Assembly: GCA_963803375.1 (NCBI GenBank)
Contig: CAWDMB010000016.1
Location: forward strand, 186,001-250,000
Source: JAOPZW01 sp963803375
GTDB taxonomy: Bacteria > Actinomycetota > Thermoleophilia > Solirubrobacterales > Solirubrobacteraceae
Direction of reading: 5' to 3'
DNA length: 64,000 nt
The position numbers were made by a program, and so were the translations under genes. Positions 33,423-42,023 of the stretch are shown here, piece after piece (position 1 is the stretch's first letter; every line of letters begins with the position of its first letter). The notes under the pieces are model-generated. The model ran no database searches. It was not told where the DNA came from and was given only the letters and a program-made list of their open reading frames with translations.

Positions 33423-34576
33423 CGCGCCGCGACGCCTCCGCGCGCCAGCGCCACGACGCGCTCGGCCGCCTCGTTCATCGTGGTCGCGGCGTGGACGTTG
33501 GGCAGTGCCGCCGCGGCCAGGATGCGGCGGCCCTCGGCGTCGTTCGTGCCGTCCAGGCGCACGACGAAGGGCACGCCGGGCTCGATCTGGCGGAAGGCCT
33601 CCACGAGCCCGTTGGCGACCTCGTCGCAGCGCGTGATGCCGCCGAAGATGTTGAAGAGCACGGCCTTCACGCCCCGGTTGGCGAGGATGACCTCGACGGC
33701 GCTCGTGATCGCCTCGGCCTTCGAGCCGCCGCCGGCGTCGAGGAAGTTCGCCGGCCGCCCCCCGTACTGGGCGACGACGTCGAGCGTCGACATCACGAGC
33801 CCCGCGCCGTTGCCGAGGATGCCGATGTCGCCGTCGAGGCTGACGTACGTGAGCCCGCGCTCCTTGGCCAGCTGCTCCTGCGGGTCCTCGGCGGAGGGGT
33901 CGCGCAGCGCGGCGTTGTCGGGATGGCGGAAGAGCGCGCTGTCGTCGAGCGTGACCTTCGCGTCGAGGGCTCGGACGTCGCGGTCGGCGGTGACGATCAG
34001 CGGGTTGACCTCCATCAGCGTCGCCTCCTCGCTGACGAAGGCGCCGTAGAGGCGGCGCAGGAACGTGCCGAGCGGGCGCACGAGGTCGCCGGGGACGTTG
34101 GCGGCGTAGGCCAGCCGGCGCCCGTGGAAGTCCTGGAAGCCCAGGAGCGGGTCGACGTGCAGCGTCGCGATCGCGCCGGGGTCCTCCTCGGCGACGGCCT
34201 CGATGTCCATGCCGCCGCGCGTGGAGAGCATGAGCAGCGGGCGCTTGGCGCTGCGGTCGAAGATGATCGAGGCGTAGAGCTCGGCCTCGATCTGCGAGGC
34301 GCCCTCGACCCAGACCTCGTGGACCGTGAAGCCGCGCAGGTCCATGCCGAGGATCGCGTCGGCGTGCCCGCGGGCCTCGCCTTCGTCCTGGGCGAGCTTG
34401 ATGCCGCCGGCCTTGCCGCGGCCGCCGATCTGCACCTGCGCCTTGACGACGACCGGGAACCCGATCTCCTTGGCGGCCGCGACGGCCTCGTCGACGGTCC
34501 GGGCGTGGCGCCCGGTGGGGACCGGGATGCCGTGACGGGCGAAGAGCTGCTTGCCCTGGTACTCGAGCAGGTCCAT
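33419..34576 (-). CDS. sucC: succinyl-CoA ligase beta subunit
   Basis: A 385-residue SucC with the ATP-grasp domain beginning MDLLEYQGKQLFARHGIPVP and VVVKAQVQIGGRGKAGGIKL, and the C-terminal CoA-ligase domain (GDIGILGNGAGLVMSTLD; LDAGGGSKAEAI; FNIFGGITRCDEVANG). It is the nucleotide-binding subunit of the citric-acid-cycle ligase and the first gene of the sucCD pair. Divergent from the HAD gene, with 64 bases between starts for both promoters. Confidence 0.95.
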   Translation of the reverse strand: MDLLEYQGKQLFARHGIPVPTGRHARTVDEAVAAAKEIGFPVVVKAQVQIGGRGKAGGIKLAQDEGEARGHADAILGMDLRGFTVHEVWVEGASQIEAELYASIIFDRSAKRPLLMLSTRGGMDIEAVAEEDPGAIATLHVDPLLGFQDFHGRRLAYAANVPGDLVRPLGTFLRRLYGAFVSEEATLMEVNPLIVTADRDVRALDAKVTLDDSALFRHPDNAALRDPSAEDPQEQLAKERGLTYVSLDGDIGILGNGAGLVMSTLDVVAQYGGRPANFLDAGGGSKAEAITSAVEVILANRGVKAVLFNIFGGITRCDEVANGLVEAFRQIEPGVPFVVRLDGTNDAEGRRILAAAALPNVHAATTMNEAAERVVALARGGVAAR

Positions 34577-34640
34577 GGCCGGGGGCGGACTCTATATCCA
34601 CAACGCCCCCGCCGGCGCCCGATGGCAGAATGCCCGGCCC

Positions 34641-35321
34641 ATGGCGCTCCCCTCCAAGGTCACGTTTGTCACGTTCGACGTCTACGGCACGCTCATCGAC
34701 TGGGAGGGTGGGGTCTTCGGCGCCTTTCGCCGCGAGGCCGAGCGCGACGGCTTCACGATCGACGACCCGCAGGAGATCATCGCGCGCTTCCACGAGTACG
34801 AGCGCGAGATCGAGAGCGGCTCCTACGAGCTCTACGCGGAGGTCCTGCGCCGGGTGGCCGTGCGCATCGCCAAGGACATCGGGTGGCCGCTGGAGCCCTC
34901 GCGCGCGGGCTTCCTACCCGACTCCGTGCAGCGCTGGGCGCCGTTCAAGGAGACCAACACGCAGCTCACCAAGCTCGGCCGGAAGTTCTCGACCGGCCTG
35001 ATCTCCAACGTCGACGACAAGCTCCTCGGCCAGACGCGCCGCCACATCCCGCACGACTTCGACCTCGTCGTCACCGCCCAGCAGGTGCGCTCCTACAAGC
35101 CCGATCCGGCGCACTTCAAGGAATGCGCGCGGCGCATCGGCACCAAGAAGGGCTGGGTCCACGTCGCGGCGAGCTACTACCACGACATCGAGCCGTGCTT
35201 GAAGGAGAAGGTCCCGGTGATCTGGGTCAACCGCAATCGCGAGGAGCTCGAGTCCGGCCAGCGCAAGCCGACGGCCGAGGTCAAGACGCTCCTGGAGGCG
35301 GCCAAGCTCCTCGGGGTCTAG
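34641..35321 (+). CDS. HAD-family hydrolase (haloacid dehalogenase type II-like)
   Basis: A 226-residue HAD enzyme. The nucleophile is the first Asp of FDVYGTLIDWEGG (near residue 12); motif II is in GLISNVDDKLL, motif III Lys in SYKPDPAHFKE, and the helical cap lies between residues ~20 and 95. The DVYGTL form and cap resemble L-2-haloacid dehalogenases, though phosphatase activity is equally possible. The TAG stop lies inside the left end of the 177-bp palindromic element that now separates it from the MBL gene; before that insertion stop and next start probably overlapped. Confidence 0.85.
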   Translation: MALPSKVTFVTFDVYGTLIDWEGGVFGAFRREAERDGFTIDDPQEIIARFHEYEREIESGSYELYAEVLRRVAVRIAKDIGWPLEPSRAGFLPDSVQRWAPFKETNTQLTKLGRKFSTGLISNVDDKLLGQTRRHIPHDFDLVVTAQQVRSYKPDPAHFKECARRIGTKKGWVHVAASYYHDIEPCLKEKVPVIWVNRNREELESGQRKPTAEVKTLLEAAKLLGV

Positions 35322-35494
35322 TGGGCCTTCTCGCAACGTTTGACCGCAAACGGCGGACGCCGATCACCGCCTGGCTTTGTCCTCGGTCGCGGCAATGGCT
35401 CCACCATTGCTCGCGGGCCGGGTGGGTTCGTCTCACGCCAGTCGGTGCCGGCGCCTCGCCGTTTGCGGTCAAACGTCACGAGAAGGCCCACTAG
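35318..35494. mobile_element. 177-bp palindromic MITE-like element
   Basis: The outer 38 bases at each end are inverted copies with two mismatches (CTAGTGGGCCTTCTCG then ACGTTTGACCGCAAACGGCG on the left; mirror on the right). The interior continues as an imperfect palindrome. CTAG at both ends could be a 4-base target duplication. It holds no gene and has inserted exactly between a stop (TAG 35319-35321) and a start (GTG 35494), so the flanking genes remain intact. Size, inverted ends and lack of coding fit a miniature inverted-repeat element; its transcript would fold into a very long hairpin. Confidence 0.8.
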
Positions 35495-36267
35495 TGCAGG
35501 TCGTCAGCCTCAGCGCTGACGTCGTCGTGGCCCGCAGCGAGATGTGGCAGACGACGTGCACGGTGGTCCACCGGGGCGGCGAGTGCTTCGTCGTCGACTC
35601 GCCCGTCTTCCAGTCCGAGCTCGAGGCGCTGCCGGTGATCGTCGAGCGGGCGGGCTGGACGCTCTCGGGCCTGCTGTGCACGCACGCCGACTGGGACCAC
35701 GTCCTCGGGCGCCTCGCGTTTCCCGCCGCGGCGCTCGGGTGCGCGGAGACGACGGCGGCGCGCCTGCGGGCCGAGCCCGGCGACGCCCAGCGCTCCCTGC
35801 GCGAGTTCGACGAGGCCAACTACGTCGAGCGGCCGCGGCCGCTCTCGCTCGGACACGTGCAGGCCCTGCCCGTGCCGGGCAAGCTCGAGATCGGCGGGGC
35901 CGAGATCGAGCTCGTCCCGGCCGACGGCCACACCCACGACGGCATGGCGCTGTGGCTCGAGTGGGCGGGCGTGCTCGTCTGCGGCGACTACCTGCTGCCC
36001 GTCGAGATCCCGTGGCTGCAGCAGCACGGCGACCGCGACGCCTACCTCGCCACGCTCGGCCGGCTGAAGCCCTATGTCGAGCGGGCGTCCTGGGTCGTGC
36101 CCGGCCACGGCGGGCCACTCGAGCCGGCGCGGGCGCTCGCCGTCATGCGCGAGGACGTGGCCTACCTGCAGGCGCTGCCGGCCGCCGGCGCGCCGCTGCC
36201 GTTCGGGCGGCGCACGAGGGCCCAGCGCGCCCACCACGAGGACAACGTGCGCAAGGCGGGTGGGTGA
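35494..36267 (+). CDS. MBL-fold metallo-hydrolase
   Basis: A 257-residue metallo-beta-lactamase-fold hydrolase. Metal ligands are in CTHADWDHVLG (HxHxDH-like, first His replaced by the THAD form), GHTHDGMALW and GHGGP. Members include glyoxalase II-like thioesterases and other hydrolases; the substrate is not evident. The start is GTG 35494, which shares a base with the end of the palindromic element. The ancestral arrangement (TAGTG) would have coupled its translation to the HAD gene, suggesting a functional link. Confidence 0.85.
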   Translation: MQVVSLSADVVVARSEMWQTTCTVVHRGGECFVVDSPVFQSELEALPVIVERAGWTLSGLLCTHADWDHVLGRLAFPAAALGCAETTAARLRAEPGDAQRSLREFDEANYVERPRPLSLGHVQALPVPGKLEIGGAEIELVPADGHTHDGMALWLEWAGVLVCGDYLLPVEIPWLQQHGDRDAYLATLGRLKPYVERASWVVPGHGGPLEPARALAVMREDVAYLQALPAAGAPLPFGRRTRAQRAHHEDNVRKAGG

Positions 36268-36404
36268 TCCTCCGACGCTGCGGTCGACCCGGCGCTCGAA
36301 GGAAGGGGCGCGCCGACATGGTCGTCTGCTCGCTGCTGCCGTCCGACGGTTGACCGCGCCGGCGGCGCCTGCCGGGCGCGACGAGTGCCTATGGTTCGCG
36401 CCGC

Positions 36405-37370
36405 ATGGGGACGAACCGGATCGCGCTGCGCCGCCGCAGGCGCGCGATTCGCCGCCGGCGCCTGATCGCGCTCGGGGTCGTCGCGGCGGGCGCGACGCTC
36501 GCCGGCGCCGCCGTCGGCGCCGGCGGAGACGGCTCCGACGACGGCGGACCGGGGACGCAGGCCAAGCGCCCCGAGCCGCCCCCGCCGCCGGAGCTGCCGC
36601 GCGGCGGGCGCACGATCTTCCCGCGCTACCGGGTCGTCGCCTTCTACGGCGCGCCGCAGGACGCCGGGCTCGGCGCGCTCGGCATCGGCTCGCCCGACCG
36701 CGCCGCGGAGCGGCTCGTCGCCCAGGGCCGGCGCTATGCGCGCCCGGGCCGGCCGGTGCTCGAGGCCATGGAGCTCATCGTCACGGTCGCCAACCGCGAC
36801 CCGGCGACCGACGGCCTCTACCGCAGCCGGCAGAGCGACGCCGTCGTGCGCCGCTATCTGCGCGCGGCCCGGCGCCACAAGATGCTGCTCGTCCTCGACA
36901 TCCAGCCCGGCCACGCGGACTTCCTCGACGAGGCCCGCCACCTGCGTCGCTGTCTGCGCGAGCCCGACGTCGGGATCGCGCTCGATCCCGAGTGGCACAC
37001 GCCGGGCGTCGTCCCGGGCACCGCGATCGGGTCGGTCGACGCGGCGAAGGTCAACGCGGTGGCCGACTACGTGGCGGGGATCGTGCGCCGCCACCGCCTG
37101 CCCCAGAAGCTCTTCATCGTCCATCAGTTCACGGCGGACATGATCCAGGGCAAGGACGGGGTCAAGCGGCCGCGCGGCCTGGCGATGACGATGAACGTCG
37201 ACGGCTTCGGGACCCGCCCGGACAAGGTCTCCAAGTACCGCCAGTTCACGCACGACGGCACGCGCTACTACAACGGCTACAAGCTCTTCTACCGGGAGGA
37301 CACCGGGCTCATGAAGCCGCGCCAGGTCCTCCGGCTGCGCCCGCCGCCCGACCTCGTGGTCTACGAGTAG
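36405..37370 (+). CDS. membrane-anchored protein of unknown function
   Basis: A 321-residue protein with an Arg-rich start, one hydrophobic segment (residues ~22-41: LIALGVVAAGATLAGAAVGA), a Pro-rich linker (~55-65) and a globular extracytoplasmic domain. The domain looks like a TIM-barrel-type fold: strands with LLVLDIQPGHADF, VGIALDPEWHTPG, KLFIVHQFT and MTMNVDGFG. The acidic and aromatic residues on strand ends suggest a sugar-hydrolase-like surface, but I do not recognise a catalytic family. Transcribed rightward alone; converges on the biotin carboxylase gene. Confidence 0.65.
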   Translation: MGTNRIALRRRRRAIRRRRLIALGVVAAGATLAGAAVGAGGDGSDDGGPGTQAKRPEPPPPPELPRGGRTIFPRYRVVAFYGAPQDAGLGALGIGSPDRAAERLVAQGRRYARPGRPVLEAMELIVTVANRDPATDGLYRSRQSDAVVRRYLRAARRHKMLLVLDIQPGHADFLDEARHLRRCLREPDVGIALDPEWHTPGVVPGTAIGSVDAAKVNAVADYVAGIVRRHRLPQKLFIVHQFTADMIQGKDGVKRPRGLAMTMNVDGFGTRPDKVSKYRQFTHDGTRYYNGYKLFYREDTGLMKPRQVLRLRPPPDLVVYE

Positions 37371-37438
37371 CCGGTCACGCCGTCGCGCGCCCGGCGCCGA
37401 GGCCGGTCTCGGCGCCCGGCGCAGCGGGCGCGCGAGCC

Positions 37439-39229
37439 TCAGCCTTCGCCGCGGATCAGCGCGATCGTCGCGCCCGTGGTGATCGGGTCGCCCTCCTTGA
37501 CCGCCAGCTCGGCGATGACCCCCGCCTTGTGGGCCGTGATCTCGTTCTCCATCTTCATCGCCTCGATGATGCAGACGAGCTGGCCCTCCTCGACGGTCTG
37601 GCCGGCCTCGACGAGGACCTTCCAGAGGTTGCCCTGCAGCGGGGAGACGAGCTCGTCCGCGCCGCCCGTGGAGGCGCCCGCGGCGCGCTGCGGGCGGCGC
37701 GGCGCCGGGCGCCCCGCGGTCGCCGCCGCCGCCGCGCCGTTGGCCGCGAGGGCGCCGGTCGCCGGCGGGCCGATGACCTTGACGTCGAAGCGCCGGCCGG
37801 AGACCTCGACGGTGTAGTCCTGCTCGACCTGGGCATCGTCCTCGTCGCCGTCGGCGGGCGCGGCGGGCGCCGGGAAGGCCAGCGCCTTGAGCCAGTCGCG
37901 GTCCTCGAGCAGGTCGCGGCACGTCTCGCCGCGGGTCCACTGCTCGGTGCTCAGCAGCGCGACGTGGAACGGCAGCAGCGTCTTGAGCCCGCCGATCTCG
38001 AACTCCGCGAGCGCGCGCAGCATCCGCCGCGTCGCCTGCTCGCGGTCGCCGTCCCACACGATCAGCTTGGCGACCATCGGGTCGTACATCGGCGAGACCT
38101 CGTCGCCGGCGCGCACGCCGGAGTCGACGCGGACCCCGGGGCCCGCCGGCTCGCGATACCCCGTGATCGTCCCCGGCGCGGGGGCGAAGCGCTTCGAGGC
38201 GTCTTCGGCGTTGATCCGGCATTCGATCGCGTGGCCGCGCAGCACGACGTCCTCCTGGGCGACCGAGAGCGGCTCGCCGGCGGCGGCGCGGATGCCCTCC
38301 TTGACGATGTCCACGCCGGTCGTCATCTCGCTCACGCAGTGCTCGACCTGCACGCGGGTGTTCATCTCCAGGAAGAAGTACTCGCCGTCGGTCAGCAGGC
38401 CCTCGATCGTCCCGGCGCCGACGTAGCCGACGGCCTGCGCGGCGTCGACGCCGATGCGGCCGATGCGCTGGCGCAGCGCCGCGTCGACGGCCGGGGCCGG
38501 CGATTCCTCGATCAGCTTCTGGTGGCGGCGCTGGATCGAGCAGTCGCGCTCGCCGAGGTGGATGACGTGGCCGTGGCGGTCGCCGAGGACCTGCACCTCG
38601 ACGTGGCGCGGGTCGGGCAGGTAGCGCTCGAGGTACACGGTCGCGTCGGAGAAGAACTTGTCGCCCTCGCGGGCGGCGCCATCGAAGGCCGCCTCGAGCT
38701 CGCCGGGCTCCAGCGCGACGCGAAAGCCCTTGCCGCCGCCGCCGCCCGCCGCCTTCACCGCCACGGGGAAGCCGATCTCGTCGGTGGCGATGCGCATCGC
38801 GTCGTCGAAGGTGTCGACCGCGTCGGTCGTGCCGGGCACGATCGGCACGCCGGCGGCCCGCATCAGCTCGCGGGCGCGGGTCTTCGAGCCCATGGCCTCG
38901 ATCGCCGACGCCGGCGGCCCGATGAAGGCGATCCCGGCCTCCTCGCACGCACGCGCGAAGGCGGCGTTCTCGGCCAGGAAGCCGTAGCCGGGATGGATCG
39001 CCTCGGCGCCCGACTCGCGCGCGACGTCGAGCAGGCGCGCGACGTTGAGATAGCTCTGGGCCGCCGGGGCCGGGCCGAGCAGGTAGGCCTCGTCGGCCCG
39101 CGCGACATGGAGCGCGCCCCGGTCGAGCTCGGAGTAGACGGCGACCGGCTGGACGCCGAGCTCCTCGAGCGCGCGGATCACGCGCACCGCGATCTCCCCG
39201 CGGTTGGCGACCACGACCTTCGAGAACAT
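37439..39229 (-). CDS. acyl-CoA carboxylase alpha chain (biotin carboxylase + BCCP)
   Basis: A 596-residue biotin-dependent carboxylase alpha subunit. It has the biotin carboxylase N-domain (KVVVANRGEIAVRVIRALEE), ATP-grasp glycine loop (KAAGGGGGKGF), ERDCSIQRRHQKLIEE, and a C-terminal biotinyl domain with the attachment Lys in IEAMKMENEI. It carboxylates biotin for acetyl- or propionyl-CoA carboxylase; in actinobacteria one alpha chain often serves several beta chains. A beta subunit and an epsilon-like subunit lie 14 kb downstream at 53.3 and 52.0 kb. Confidence 0.92.
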   Translation of the reverse strand: MFSKVVVANRGEIAVRVIRALEELGVQPVAVYSELDRGALHVARADEAYLLGPAPAAQSYLNVARLLDVARESGAEAIHPGYGFLAENAAFARACEEAGIAFIGPPASAIEAMGSKTRARELMRAAGVPIVPGTTDAVDTFDDAMRIATDEIGFPVAVKAAGGGGGKGFRVALEPGELEAAFDGAAREGDKFFSDATVYLERYLPDPRHVEVQVLGDRHGHVIHLGERDCSIQRRHQKLIEESPAPAVDAALRQRIGRIGVDAAQAVGYVGAGTIEGLLTDGEYFFLEMNTRVQVEHCVSEMTTGVDIVKEGIRAAAGEPLSVAQEDVVLRGHAIECRINAEDASKRFAPAPGTITGYREPAGPGVRVDSGVRAGDEVSPMYDPMVAKLIVWDGDREQATRRMLRALAEFEIGGLKTLLPFHVALLSTEQWTRGETCRDLLEDRDWLKALAFPAPAAPADGDEDDAQVEQDYTVEVSGRRFDVKVIGPPATGALAANGAAAAATAGRPAPRRPQRAAGASTGGADELVSPLQGNLWKVLVEAGQTVEEGQLVCIIEAMKMENEITAHKAGVIAELAVKEGDPITTGATIALIRGEG

Positions 39230-39308
39230 GGCCAGAGCCTAGTTGAGGGTGACCGGCCGGGGCCCGGCGATCGGCCTGCGCCGAGTCCCGGCGACCGTCG
39301 CCCATGCC

Positions 39309-40541
39309 TCAGGCCGCGATCATGCCCGCGGCCACCGTGTCGTTCGTGGCCTCGTCGATGAGGATGAACGAGCCCGTGGCGCGGTTCACGGCGTAGGGAT
39401 CGAACGCGAGCGGGCGCGACGTGCGCAGGCGCACGCGGCCGATGTCGTTGAGCCCGAGCCCCTCCGGCGCGGGCTCGCGCTCGAGCGTCGCGACGTCGAC
39501 GCGGTCCGCGACGGCCTCGACGATCGCGCGCGCCGTGTGGGCCGCGTGCTTGACGGCCAGCCGGGCGCCGGGCCGCAGCGGCGTCGAGGCCATCCAGCAG
39601 AGCTCGGCGTCGAGCTCGCGCGCGAGCGCGGGGCGGTCGCGCGGGCGGCAGACGAGGTCGCCGCGCGAGACGTCGAGGTCGTCGGCGAGCCGCAGCGTGA
39701 CGCTCTGGGGGGCGACGGCCTCCACGAGCGGGCCGTCGAACGTCTCGACGGCCGCGACCGTCGTGGTGCGCCCGGCGGGGAGCACGACGACCTCGTCGCC
39801 GGGGCGTACGACGCCGCCGGCGAGCTGCCCGGCGTAGCCGCGCCCGTCGCGCCCGGCGTCGCGGATGACGTACTGGACGGGGAAGCGCAGCGCGTCGAGC
39901 GGACGGTCGTCCGCGATCCGGACGGTCTCGAGGTGCTCGAGCAGCGGCAGGCCGCCGTACCAGGCCAGCGCGTCCGAGCGCTCGACGACGTTGTCGCCGC
40001 GCAGCGCGCTGATCGGCACGAAGGCCACGTCGCGCGCGGCGAGGCGGCGGCTGAACGAGCAGAATTCGCGCACGATCGCATCGAAGCGCTCCTCGGAGAA
40101 GCCCACGAGGTCCATCTTGTTGACCGCGACCACGAGGTGACGGATGCCGAGCAGCGAGGCGAGGAAGGCGTGGCGGCGCGTCTGGTCGACGACGCCGCGG
40201 CGGGCGTCGACGAGGATGACCGCGACGTCCGCCGTCGAGGCGCCGGTGACCATGTTGCGCGTGTACTCGACGTGGCCGGGGGTGTCGGCCAGGATGAAGC
40301 TGCGCCGCGGGGTGGCGAAGTAGCGGTAGGCGACGTCGATCGTGATGCCCTGCTCGCGCTCGGCGCGCAGGCCGTCGGTCAGCCGCGCGAGGTCGAGCTG
40401 CCCGTCGGCGCCGTGGAGGTCGTCGAGCTGGTCGGCGAGGATCGCCTTGGCGTCGTGCAGCAGCCGGCCGATGAGCGTCGACTTGCCGTCGTCGACCGAC
40501 CCGGCCGTGGCCAGTCGCAGCAGCGGGGCGTACTCAGAAAT
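39309..40541 (-). CDS. cysN: sulfate adenylyltransferase subunit 1 (GTPase)
   Basis: GTP-binding subunit of ATP sulfurylase, which couples GTP hydrolysis to formation of adenylyl sulfate. The G1 loop is AGSVDDGKSTLIG, followed by DTPGHVEY and VNKMDLVGF (G3, G4), then beta-barrel domains. The recognisable reading frame opens at codons LLRLATAG with no ATG, GTG or TTG available: the first plausible codon is ATT 40541, which overlaps the cysD stop; the next ATG is at 40253, after the P-loop. A CTG start giving STP... would need one base removed. About 410 residues if ATT is used, normal for the family. Confidence 0.85.
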   Translation of the reverse strand: MSEYAPLLRLATAGSVDDGKSTLIGRLLHDAKAILADQLDDLHGADGQLDLARLTDGLRAEREQGITIDVAYRYFATPRRSFILADTPGHVEYTRNMVTGASTADVAVILVDARRGVVDQTRRHAFLASLLGIRHLVVAVNKMDLVGFSEERFDAIVREFCSFSRRLAARDVAFVPISALRGDNVVERSDALAWYGGLPLLEHLETVRIADDRPLDALRFPVQYVIRDAGRDGRGYAGQLAGGVVRPGDEVVVLPAGRTTTVAAVETFDGPLVEAVAPQSVTLRLADDLDVSRGDLVCRPRDRPALARELDAELCWMASTPLRPGARLAVKHAAHTARAIVEAVADRVDVATLEREPAPEGLGLNDIGRVRLRTSRPLAFDPYAVNRATGSFILIDEATNDTVAAGMIAA

Positions 40542-41439
40542 ATCCGGCCACCTTGCGGTCCTCCATCGCCGCCTCGCTGACGCGGTCGTCCGCCCGCGTC
40601 TCGCCGCGCTCGGTCAGCGTGCTCGCGGCGATCTCGGCGACGACGTCCTCGAGCGTCGCCGCCTCCGAGCGCACGGCGCCCGTGCAGCTCAGGTCGCCGA
40701 CCGTGCGGTAGCGCACGGAGGCGGGGAACGGGCGCTCGCCGGCGAGGCGCTCGACGTGCGGCGAGGCCGCGAGCAGCATGCCGTCGCGGCGGAAGACCGC
40801 GCGCTCGTGGGCGAGGTAGATCGACGGCACCTCGAGGGCCTCGGCGAGGATGTACTGCCAGACGTCGAGCTCGGTCCAGTTGGACAGCGGGAAGACGCGG
40901 ACGTGCTCGCCGCGACGCACGCGGCCGTTGTACAGGTTCCACGGCTCGGGGCGCTGACGGCGCGGGTCCCAGCCGCCGAAGTCGTCGCGGACGGAGAGGA
41001 TGCGCTCCTTGGCGCGCGCGCGCTCCTCGTCGCGCCGCGCGCCGCCGAAGGCCGCGTCGAAGCCGTGCTCGGCGATCGCGTCGAGCAGCGTCGTCGTCTG
41101 CAGCCGGTTGCGCGAGGCGCGCGGGCCGGTCTCCTCGGCGACGCGCCCCGCGTCGATCGACGCCTGCACGGAGGCGACCAGGAGCCGCTCGCCGAGCTCG
41201 CCCACGCGCCGGTCGCGGAACGCGATCACCTCGCCGAAGTTGTGGCCCGTGTCCACGTGCAGAAGTGGGAACGGGAAGCGCCCGGGCCGGAACGCCTTCT
41301 CGGCCAGGCGCAGCAGGACGATCGAGTCCTTGCCGCCGCTGAAGAGCAGCACGGGACGCTCGAGCTCGGCGGCGACCTCCCGCATGACGTGGATCGCCTC
41401 GGACTCGAGCGCCTCGAGGTGGGTGAGCTCGCGCCTCAC
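40534..41439 (-). CDS. cysD: sulfate adenylyltransferase subunit 2
   Basis: A 301-residue CysD, the PP-loop ATP pyrophosphatase subunit that makes adenylyl sulfate. The PP-loop is LLFSGGKDSIVLL; further marks are HVDTGHNFGEVI, FGGARRDEERARAKERI and FPLSNWTELDVWQYI. GTG 41439 overlaps the cysH stop (GTGA), and its own stop overlaps the cysN frame, so the three genes are translationally chained. Confidence 0.93.
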   Translation of the reverse strand: MRRELTHLEALESEAIHVMREVAAELERPVLLFSGGKDSIVLLRLAEKAFRPGRFPFPLLHVDTGHNFGEVIAFRDRRVGELGERLLVASVQASIDAGRVAEETGPRASRNRLQTTTLLDAIAEHGFDAAFGGARRDEERARAKERILSVRDDFGGWDPRRQRPEPWNLYNGRVRRGEHVRVFPLSNWTELDVWQYILAEALEVPSIYLAHERAVFRRDGMLLAASPHVERLAGERPFPASVRYRTVGDLSCTGAVRSEAATLEDVVAEIAASTLTERGETRADDRVSEAAMEDRKVAGYF

Positions 41440-42023
41440 GCGACGACGTGCAGCCCGCACTCGGTCTTCTCGGACTGCGCCCAGCGCCCCTCGCGCCCGC
41501 TGCCCGGGCTCGTGCAGGGCGCGCAGCCGATCGAGTCGTAGCCGCGGTCGTGGAGCTCGTGGTAGGGCAGCTCGCGCTCGTGGATGCGCGCCCACAGCTC
41601 GGGCTCGCTCCACGCCGCCAGCGGGTTGTACTTCGCAATCGCGCGCCGCCCGTCCCACTCGACGAGCCGCGCGTGCGCGCGGGTGGGCGCCTGCTCGCGC
41701 CGGATCCCGGTGATCCACCCCTGCGCGCCGTCGAGGGCGCGCTGCAGCGCGGCGACCTTGGCCTCGCCGCAGCAGCGCTCGGCGCTCCATTCCCCCACGG
41801 CGTCCTGCACCTCGACCTCGACGCCGAAGCGCTCCTCGAAGGCCCGCCAGGCGCGCAGCGTCTCGGGGAAGAGCACGCCCGTGTCGATCGTCACGACGCG
41901 CGCGTGCGGGGCGATCCGCACGAGCTCGTCGAGGATCACCGACTCCTCCTTCTGGAACGAGCACAGCATCACGACCCGCTCGTGGCGGGCGGCGAGGGCG
42001 AGCGTCTGCGTCAGACCGCGCAC
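41436..42023 (-). CDS. cysH: adenylyl-sulfate (APS) reductase
   Basis: A 195-residue reductase of the CysH family. The substrate loop is MLCSFQKEESVILDEL, DTGVLFPET follows, and two cysteine pairs (ERCCGEAK and GCAPCTSPG) are the ligands of the [4Fe-4S] cluster that marks APS rather than PAPS reductases. ECGLH near the C-terminus carries the redox Cys. It reduces APS to sulfite with thioredoxin. GTG 42023 overlaps the sulfite reductase end by 13 bases. Shorter than many relatives (about 230), mostly at the N-terminus. Confidence 0.9.
   Translation of the reverse strand: MRGLTQTLALAARHERVVMLCSFQKEESVILDELVRIAPHARVVTIDTGVLFPETLRAWRAFEERFGVEVEVQDAVGEWSAERCCGEAKVAALQRALDGAQGWITGIRREQAPTRAHARLVEWDGRRAIAKYNPLAAWSEPELWARIHERELPYHELHDRGYDSIGCAPCTSPGSGREGRWAQSEKTECGLHVVA

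Noticed and set aside
36162..39305. Very long antisense frames over the carboxylase, helicase and sulfite reductase genes
   Set aside because: They are Arg/Ala/Gly-rich shadows of genes with strong motifs on the other strand, a normal effect of extreme GC.
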